Shown here piece by piece: positions 1 through 4,308 of a stretch of 5,904 bases of DNA (position 1 is the stretch's first letter; the number at the start of each line of letters is the position of its first letter). Below the pieces are notes generated by a model, which did no database searches, had not been told where the DNA came from, and saw only the letters and a program-made list of their open reading frames with translations. The stretch covers positions 1-5,904 of the forward strand of contig VGMK01000133.1 in assembly GCA_016866375.1 (NCBI GenBank). Direction: 5' to 3'. The translations under genes were made by a program, and so were the position numbers. This DNA is from Bacteroidota bacterium. GTDB taxonomy: Bacteria > Bacteroidota > Bacteroidia > Flavobacteriales_D > Crocinitomicaceae.

Positions 1-5
1 GGAAG

Positions 6-338
6 ATGAAGTGGGTTGAAATAGAAAATTCCGGACAAGTTGATACATTGTTAGATGATAGCATGACTACTGCTCAATTGATATTTAAACATTCGACGCG
101 ATGCAGTATTTCAAGTATGGCATTGCGTCGAGCAGAAGATCATTTACCTATTGAAAATCTTTCAGCTAACTTCTTGGATCTAATTGCTTATAGAGACGTA
201 TCAAATTATATTGCAGAATTAACGGGTGTTACACATCAGTCCCCACAAGTTATTTTGATTCGAAATAAGGAAGTAATATACCATGCTTCTCATGTTTCAA
301 TGGATTGGAAAGAAATAGAAAACTTATGCGTAAATTAA
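6..338 (+). CDS. ytxJ: YtxJ-type monothiol bacilliredoxin (DUF2847 family)
   Basis: Cytosolic thioredoxin-fold protein of the YtxJ/BrxC family, which in bacillithiol-using bacteria removes bacillithiol from oxidised protein thiols. The 110-residue length matches the family. The N-terminus (MKWVE) is the usual family start, followed by a beta strand (LIFKHS, 25-30) and the active-site RCSIS at 32-36 with the single nucleophile Cys33. The family's cis-Pro segment SPQV is at 79-82. There is no CxxC, as expected for a monothiol type; the only other Cys is C108 near the end. The frame is open to the window edge, but the good N-terminal match supports this start. GGAAG abuts the ATG, too close to be a normal ribosome site. 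It overlaps the next gene by 13 bp, so the two are probably co-transcribed. That bacillithiol is made in this organism is inferred; no biosynthesis gene is in the window. Confidence 0.9.
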   Translation: MKWVEIENSGQVDTLLDDSMTTAQLIFKHSTRCSISSMALRRAEDHLPIENLSANFLDLIAYRDVSNYIAELTGVTHQSPQVILIRNKEVIYHASHVSMDWKEIENLCVN

Positions 339-1411
339 ATTCACTTCATACCTATTCATTACTTTTTTCAGCACTTTTGTTTGGTGCTTGTACGGATGGT
401 GAAAAAAATTCTGATGAGCAATCTCTTCCATTTGTGGTTTCAAACGAGACGGCTTTACGAGGAGTCTATGGAAAAGAAATTCCAATTAAGATCCAGTTAA
501 ATGAATCATTATCAGAACTCTTAGCACTTCAAGTAAATGATACACTCAAGTTTTGGAAAACTCCAGGTGGAAATTTGGTTCTAAGTTTTAACACGAAGGA
601 ATCAGGCGTCGGCAAACACGATGTTAAATTTACAGGAAAGAAATCAGATGGCAGCTTCTATGACCAAATTGTTACTATTGAAGTGCTATCAGATGTTCCG
701 TTTACTATGCTAGAGCCCAAAGTATTGACTTCATATCCCCATTTAGAGACGAGTTTCACACAGGGACTAGAATTTGATGGGGATCAATTGTATGAGGGAA
801 CGGGTGATCCTAACTCAAACGGAGCTACACTTGTGGCAAAGGTAGATTTAAAAACGGGTACCCATACATCAAAAACGGCAGCTCCAATACCAAATTTTGG
901 AGAGGGTATAACCATTTTAAATGGAAAATTATACCAGTTAACTTGGCAACAGCAAACCTGCTTTGTGTACGATAAAACTACGCTAAAAAAAGAAGCAGAA
1001 TTTAAATACGAGGGCGAAGGTTGGGGGCTTTGCAACGATGGTCAATACCTTATCATGTCAAACGGTACATCGACACTGACATTTCGCGACCCCAAGACCT
1101 TCAAAATAGTGAAAACCATACAAGTGTCGACACATACGAGTAGCGTTTCAAACCTGAATGAATTAGAATATGCCAACGGCTTGATTTATGCGAATATTTG
1201 GCAAGATAAAATTTTGGTGTCTATAGAACCCTCTTCCGGAAGGGTTAGGGAGATAATCAATTGTTACAGCCTGGTGAAAATGATCCCATCCATAAGTCTT
1301 GATAAAGTTTTGAATGGTATCGCACATAAAAAAAGTTCGAGAACGTTTTATCTCACAGGTAAATATTGGCCCACGTTATTTGAAGTGAATTTCACACCAC
1401 AGCGTTTGTGA
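326..1411 (+). CDS. Glutaminyl-peptide cyclotransferase, lipoprotein (plant/bacterial type)
   Basis: Converts N-terminal glutamine of peptides and proteins to pyroglutamate with release of ammonia. The catalytic part is the five-bladed propeller family (glutamine cyclotransferase, PF05096), about residues 136-361 of 361. Family motifs appear in order: FTQGLEF (144-150), FGEGIT (191-196), LYQLTW (202-207), YEGEGWGL (228-235), NLNELEY (276-282), NGIAH (330-334) and GKYWPTLFEV (345-354). The ATG at 326 is preferred over an in-frame TTG at 305 because it gives a clean lipoprotein signal: MRKL, a hydrophobic core, then a lipobox-like FGAC with Cys22. The protein should therefore be lipid-anchored and periplasmic-facing. 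Residues about 35-130 form an extra beta-rich N-terminal region common in Bacteroidota homologues. It overlaps ytxJ by 13 bp and the cupin gene by 4 bp, so it is the middle gene of an operon. Family assignment is firm; localisation is inferred. Confidence 0.93.
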   Translation: MRKLNSLHTYSLLFSALLFGACTDGEKNSDEQSLPFVVSNETALRGVYGKEIPIKIQLNESLSELLALQVNDTLKFWKTPGGNLVLSFNTKESGVGKHDVKFTGKKSDGSFYDQIVTIEVLSDVPFTMLEPKVLTSYPHLETSFTQGLEFDGDQLYEGTGDPNSNGATLVAKVDLKTGTHTSKTAAPIPNFGEGITILNGKLYQLTWQQQTCFVYDKTTLKKEAEFKYEGEGWGLCNDGQYLIMSNGTSTLTFRDPKTFKIVKTIQVSTHTSSVSNLNELEYANGLIYANIWQDKILVSIEPSSGRVREIINCYSLVKMIPSISLDKVLNGIAHKKSSRTFYLTGKYWPTLFEVNFTPQRL

Positions 1412-1812
1412 AGAAGAAATGTACAGTTTTGTTGTTTTTATGCATTCAGGCTTCGTACGCTCAAAAAATGTTGTGTAGTACTGAAAAGTTACCAAAAAGG
1501 AAATCTACACAAAATGAAATCATCGCCTGTTTTCATGATTCGTTGCAATCTTCCTTTCGGATAACAATACCAGAGCGTGTTGCTCCTCATTATCACGAAT
1601 TTCATACAGAGAATATTTTTGTTTTACAAGGAAGAGCGGAGATGCGCATGGACGATAAGATTATCTTTATAAAAAAAGGAATGCACCTAACAATTCCAAA
1701 ACGTACTATTCATTCTGTTGAAAAAGTGTTGAGCAGAAAACCTTTGGTAGTCATTTCCGTCCAAGCACCTTATTTTGATGGTAAGGACCGAATTCTAGTA
1801 AATCCATATTAA
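1408..1812 (+). CDS. Small secreted cupin-domain protein
   Basis: A 134-residue protein with one conserved-barrel cupin domain (about 45-125). Motif 1 is H61-x-H63-x4-E68 followed six residues later by G75; motif 2 runs from G91 through P97 to H102. All four metal ligands (H61, H63, E68, H102) are present, so it should bind a divalent metal; its substrate is unknown. The N-terminus (MKKK, a hydrophobic stretch, then SYA before Q19) is a standard signal peptide, placing the mature protein in the periplasm or outside. The start is GTG; its last bases form the cyclase stop (GTGA), a typical translational-coupling junction, and this frame supplies the signal peptide. The mature protein has Cys23 and Cys41, possibly a disulfide. 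It ends tail-to-tail with the DUF2279 gene. Cupins are functionally diverse (enzymes, sugar binding), so no reaction is assigned. Confidence 0.85.
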   Translation: MKKKCTVLLFLCIQASYAQKMLCSTEKLPKRKSTQNEIIACFHDSLQSSFRITIPERVAPHYHEFHTENIFVLQGRAEMRMDDKIIFIKKGMHLTIPKRTIHSVEKVLSRKPLVVISVQAPYFDGKDRILVNPY

Positions 1813-2705
1813 AAATATAAAGGATAGAACCTGACCTTTCCCTTTTCAAATGCCAATGTGGGGAAGGGTATTTTTATGTAATTCAAGGGGACCAGTAATT
1901 TTTTTACAAACTTATTTCGAATTGGTATTGATCGCGCATCAATATCCAGCGAAAAAAGAAGTTGAGAGTAGGAATTATACGATTCACCATGATGGGTTGT
2001 ACTGAATTGATCGCCCACCAAATGCTCGTTTATACTGAATCCGATGGAAAATAGAAACCACTTTGCTTTAAAAGAGGGGATCAGTGCATTTGGGCGAATT
2101 CCTAACCAATAAGTTTGGGCGTTGTAATCTTTTAATACCCGGGAAACATTTGAATTTCCTAGAGCCTCGGGCCGTAATTTTGCATAAGCACTCGGAAAAT
2201 ACGAAAATTTTGGCGCAACCACGGATTTATCAAGTTTATTTTGAAGAATGAAAATCCCCGAACCGAGTAAATTAAAGAGGATATCTGATGCTGAAAAACC
2301 CCAACCGTCACTGTATCCATCCATTATTTCGATACACCCCTGATAGAGAAACGAAGTTGAGGATGCAAAAATTAAACTTTTGTGAGAAGAATATCCTGAC
2401 CATCGAAGTAAATCGTAAGTAGAGGAGGAGAGATGATATGCCGAATAGGCGTGTCCTAACTTATCCATATTGCGCCATTCATTCCAATCATTTATAAAAT
2501 GAAATTTACCAGAGTTATATGGCTTATACCAAAAAGAATATAAAACTACTTGACTACTGACAGCGGCAGTCGTTAAAGAAATGCTCGTTGCAATCTTTTT
2601 TTTATTAGACCGAATGGAGTCCGTTAAGATCGCTGGTTTTGAAGCGTTGATTTCAATGAAAGAAAATAAAATGAGTAGGCTTGATACTATTTTTTTATAA
2701 TTCAC
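1809..2705 (-). CDS. DUF2279 (YfiM-like) exported protein of unknown function
   Basis: A 298-residue protein of the DUF2279 family, function not established. Conserved family blocks are visible: FINDWNEW then MDKLGHAYSAY (70-90), and EIMDGYSDGWGFSASDI followed by a hydrophobic glycine-containing helix (126-153). A second hydrophobic stretch lies at 42-58 and another around 110-122, so the core is probably membrane-associated. The N-terminus (MNYKK, hydrophobic core, INAS around 19-22) looks like a signal peptide. The C-terminal half (about 165-298) has alternating hydrophobic and aromatic residues (for example YWLGIRP at 199-205), which suggests beta structure. The start is GTG: an in-frame stop lies 9 bases upstream and the next methionine is residue 80, so GTG fits best. 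The stop shares TTAA with the cupin stop on the other strand. It is divergent from the LOG gene, so its promoter must lie in or beyond the 76-bp gap; none was recognised. Confidence 0.8.
   Translation of the reverse strand: MNYKKIVSSLLILFSFIEINASKPAILTDSIRSNKKKIATSISLTTAAVSSQVVLYSFWYKPYNSGKFHFINDWNEWRNMDKLGHAYSAYHLSSSTYDLLRWSGYSSHKSLIFASSTSFLYQGCIEIMDGYSDGWGFSASDILFNLLGSGIFILQNKLDKSVVAPKFSYFPSAYAKLRPEALGNSNVSRVLKDYNAQTYWLGIRPNALIPSFKAKWFLFSIGFSINEHLVGDQFSTTHHGESYNSYSQLLFSLDIDARSIPIRNKFVKKLLVPLNYIKIPFPTLAFEKGKVRFYPLYF
1834..1875 (+). terminator. Candidate intrinsic terminator of the ytxJ-cyclase-cupin operon
   Basis: ACCTTTCCC (1834-1842) can pair with GGGAAGGGT (1861-1869) to form a 9-bp stem with one G:U pair and an 18-nt loop. 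An A and five T residues follow (1870-1875). It lies 21 bp after the cupin stop and is oriented to end + strand transcripts. It sits inside the final codons of the convergent DUF2279 gene, so the bases are also coding. The long loop and short T tract make it a moderate candidate only. Confidence 0.42.
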
Positions 2706-2760
2706 GTTTCGAAGTTAACTATTATTTCTACGCTCTCGGATCGACTCTGTAAAGGTTGTG

Positions 2761-2768
2761 TATATTTG
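2761..2768 (+). promoter_or_regulatory. Bacteroidota -7 promoter element (TATATTTG) for the LOG gene
   Basis: TATATTTG is an exact match to the TAnnTTTG -7 element of the Bacteroidota primary sigma factor. It lies 13 bp before the ATG at 2782 in the divergent intergenic region. No TTG at the usual -33 distance was found. Transcription starting here would give a very short leader. The motif also occurs by chance in AT-rich coding DNA, but this placement is well suited to a promoter. Confidence 0.6.
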
Positions 2769-2781
2769 AATAAATAAAGTT

Positions 2782-3465
2782 ATGGAACACGCAAGAAAAG
2801 ATTGGAATGATATTAAGAGCAATGACAGCTGGTCAATTTTTAAAATCATGTCAGAATTCGTCGAAGCTTATGACCGGATGGCTAAAATTGGTCCATGTGT
2901 ATCCATTTTTGGATCAGCGCGCACGAAAGAAGATAATCCATTTTATCAACAAGCCGTCGAAATGGCAGAAAAACTAGCGGCTAAGGGTTATGGAATAATT
3001 TCTGGCGGTGGTCCCGGTATCATGGAGGCTGCGAATAAGGGTGCAAAAAATGGCAAAACAGCCTCTGTAGGTTTGAATATAGATTTACCTTTCGAGCAAA
3101 ACTATAATCCATTTATTGATCAAGAGCACAATTTAGAATTCAATTACTTCTTTGTGCGAAAAGTGATTTTTGTCAAGTACTCTCAGGCTTTTGTCATAAT
3201 GCCGGGGGGGTTTGGAACGTTGGATGAGGCTTTCGAGGCACTTACATTGATTCAAACAAAAAAAATAAAAAGAAGGCCTGTTGTTTTCGTAGGAAAAGAA
3301 TATTGGAGTGGGTTAATGCAGTGGATAGAAAATATCATGTTGAACGTTGAACGAAACATTTCTGGAGACGATTTGAACCTTTTTAAAATTGTTGATTCAA
3401 TCGATGAAGCTGTTGAGTATATTGAGGATTTCTTTACCTCTCACTCATTAACTCCTAACTTTTAA
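2782..3465 (+). CDS. LOG-family (TIGR00730) nucleoside 5'-monophosphate phosphoribohydrolase
   Basis: A 227-residue Rossmann-fold protein of the LOG ('lonely guy') family. Characterised members hydrolyse cytokinin riboside 5'-monophosphates, or other nucleoside monophosphates, into free base and ribose 5-phosphate; in bacteria the role is probably nucleotide salvage or turnover, and the true substrate cannot be read from sequence. Key features: SIFGSAR (41-47), SGGGPGIMEAANKGA (74-88), the FFVRK block with catalytic-type Arg126 (123-127), and PGGFGTLDE (141-149) with Glu149. The family signature PGGxGTxxE is intact, so the enzyme is predicted active. No signal peptide, so cytosolic. The ATG start gives the N-terminal helix (WNDIKSNDSWSIFKIM) conserved in related flavobacterial proteins. 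A TATATTTG element is just upstream. The PASTA gene begins 24 bp downstream but has its own such element. Confidence 0.92.
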   Translation: MEHARKDWNDIKSNDSWSIFKIMSEFVEAYDRMAKIGPCVSIFGSARTKEDNPFYQQAVEMAEKLAAKGYGIISGGGPGIMEAANKGAKNGKTASVGLNIDLPFEQNYNPFIDQEHNLEFNYFFVRKVIFVKYSQAFVIMPGGFGTLDEAFEALTLIQTKKIKRRPVVFVGKEYWSGLMQWIENIMLNVERNISGDDLNLFKIVDSIDEAVEYIEDFFTSHSLTPNF

Positions 3466-3472
3466 ATTTAAT

Positions 3473-3480
3473 TATATTTG
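3473..3480 (+). promoter_or_regulatory. Bacteroidota -7 promoter element (TATATTTG) for the PASTA gene
   Basis: A second exact TATATTTG, identical to the one before the LOG gene, ending 9 bp before the ATG at 3490 in the 24-bp gap between the two genes. The spacing predicts an almost leaderless transcript. No TTG at -33 spacing was seen. Its TTG overlaps the alternative TTG start at 3478, which argues that 3490 is the true start. Confidence 0.52.
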
Positions 3481-3489
3481 TGGGTTAAG

Positions 3490-4308
3490 ATGTGGGATAA
3501 AATAAAACAGTTCGTACTATCAAAATTCTTCGTAAAGCAAATTGGACTTGTGATTCTCTTTTATTTGACTGCCATATTCGTCACTCTAGTATATCTAGAT
3601 GTTAGCACGAATCATGGTGAAAAAATCCCAGTTCCCACACTAATTAACCTGCATGTTGACGAGGCAAAAGCTAAATTAGAGGAGTTGGGATTGAACTATC
3701 AAATTTTAGATAGTATTTACAAACCGGAGTTACCTGTTGGAACCGTGTTAGAGCAAGTAGTTGAGCCTACGGTTAGTTCTGGTGTATTTGTCAAAACGGG
3801 TCGTTGCATAGGTTTGAGGCTGTCCAAAAAAACCGAATTAGTGCCTATGCCCAGCCTCATAAATAAACAAGTTCAATTTGCACAGGACATATTGTTACGA
3901 AGAGGTTTGGAGTCTAATATTCAATACCGACCTACCACCGAGGCAAATGGATCAGTATTGGATCAACTGTACAATCTTATTCAAATTAAAGAAGGTACTA
4001 TGGTTCCGATTGGCACCAAAATAACATTGATCGTTGGTCAAAACGATCAGGGTGAAGAGATACCAGTTCCTAATTTGGTTGGGCTATATCTCGGAGACGC
4101 TTTAACTGTGTTGGACGACCTGGGAATTGAGAATGTTGTAATTAATTGCGTAAATTGCGCAAATAACCAGGACTCAACGAGCACACCCGTTACGAGACAA
4201 ACCCCCGAATTTTATGAAGGAGGAACAATTTTTAAAGCAACACAAATAACAATTACGATTGAAGTTGTTGATCCAAATAATGATGTTATTCGACCGGAAG
4301 ATAATTAG
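3490..4308 (+). CDS. Membrane-anchored protein with three PASTA domains
   Basis: A 272-residue protein with a short basic cytoplasmic N-terminus, one transmembrane helix (about 18-36) and an extracytoplasmic part made of three PASTA-like repeats: about 45-112 (KIPVPTLINLHVDEAKAKLE at its start), about 116-183 (VPMPSLINKQVQFAQDIL) and about 190-260 (IPVPNLVGLYLGDALTVL). Each opens with the typical x-V-P-x-L/V segment and an alpha helix. PASTA domains bind peptidoglycan stem peptides or beta-lactams in kinases and penicillin-binding proteins; here there is no kinase or transpeptidase domain, so the role is probably cell-envelope binding or sensing (inferred). The ATG at 3490 is chosen over an in-frame TTG at 3478 because a promoter element covers the TTG. 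The third repeat carries an unusual CVNC (220-223). The next gene starts inside its last codons. Confidence 0.88.
   Translation: MWDKIKQFVLSKFFVKQIGLVILFYLTAIFVTLVYLDVSTNHGEKIPVPTLINLHVDEAKAKLEELGLNYQILDSIYKPELPVGTVLEQVVEPTVSSGVFVKTGRCIGLRLSKKTELVPMPSLINKQVQFAQDILLRRGLESNIQYRPTTEANGSVLDQLYNLIQIKEGTMVPIGTKITLIVGQNDQGEEIPVPNLVGLYLGDALTVLDDLGIENVVINCVNCANNQDSTSTPVTRQTPEFYEGGTIFKATQITITIEVVDPNNDVIRPEDN
4144..4161 (+). repeat. Tandem 9-bp duplication creating CxxC in the third PASTA repeat
   Basis: AATTGCGTA (4144-4152) is followed directly by AATTGCGCA (4153-4161), identical at 8 of 9 bases. The unit is in frame and encodes Asn-Cys-Val then Asn-Cys-Ala (219-224 of the PASTA protein), giving a CxxC at 220-223. 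Confidence 0.8.

Noticed and set aside
305..325. TTG start at 305 for the cyclase
   Set aside because: It would add seven charged residues before the lipoprotein signal and deepen the overlap with ytxJ; the ATG at 326 gives a normal signal peptide.
784..1035. 83-codon open frame on the - strand within the cyclase gene
   Set aside because: It lies wholly antisense to strongly conserved cyclase motifs and its translation shows no recognisable domain or signal; a shadow frame.
1227..1246. Inverted repeat AACCCT/AGGGTT around a TTCCGGA loop in the cyclase gene
   Set aside because: It has no T tract after it and sits within conserved coding sequence, so it is unlikely to be a terminator.
1614..1621. 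TATTTTTG, and also TAAGTTTG at 2110-2117, matching the TAnnTTTG promoter element
   Set aside because: Both lie inside coding sequence with no gene start following on that strand; expected by chance in AT-rich DNA.
2774..2781. TAACTTTA on the - strand as a promoter for the DUF2279 gene
   Set aside because: It matches only part of the TAnnTTTG consensus and lies about 70 bp from the start codon; too weak to annotate.
3478..3489. TTG start at 3478 for the PASTA protein
   Set aside because: The TTG is part of the TATATTTG element, and an in-frame ATG follows at 3490.
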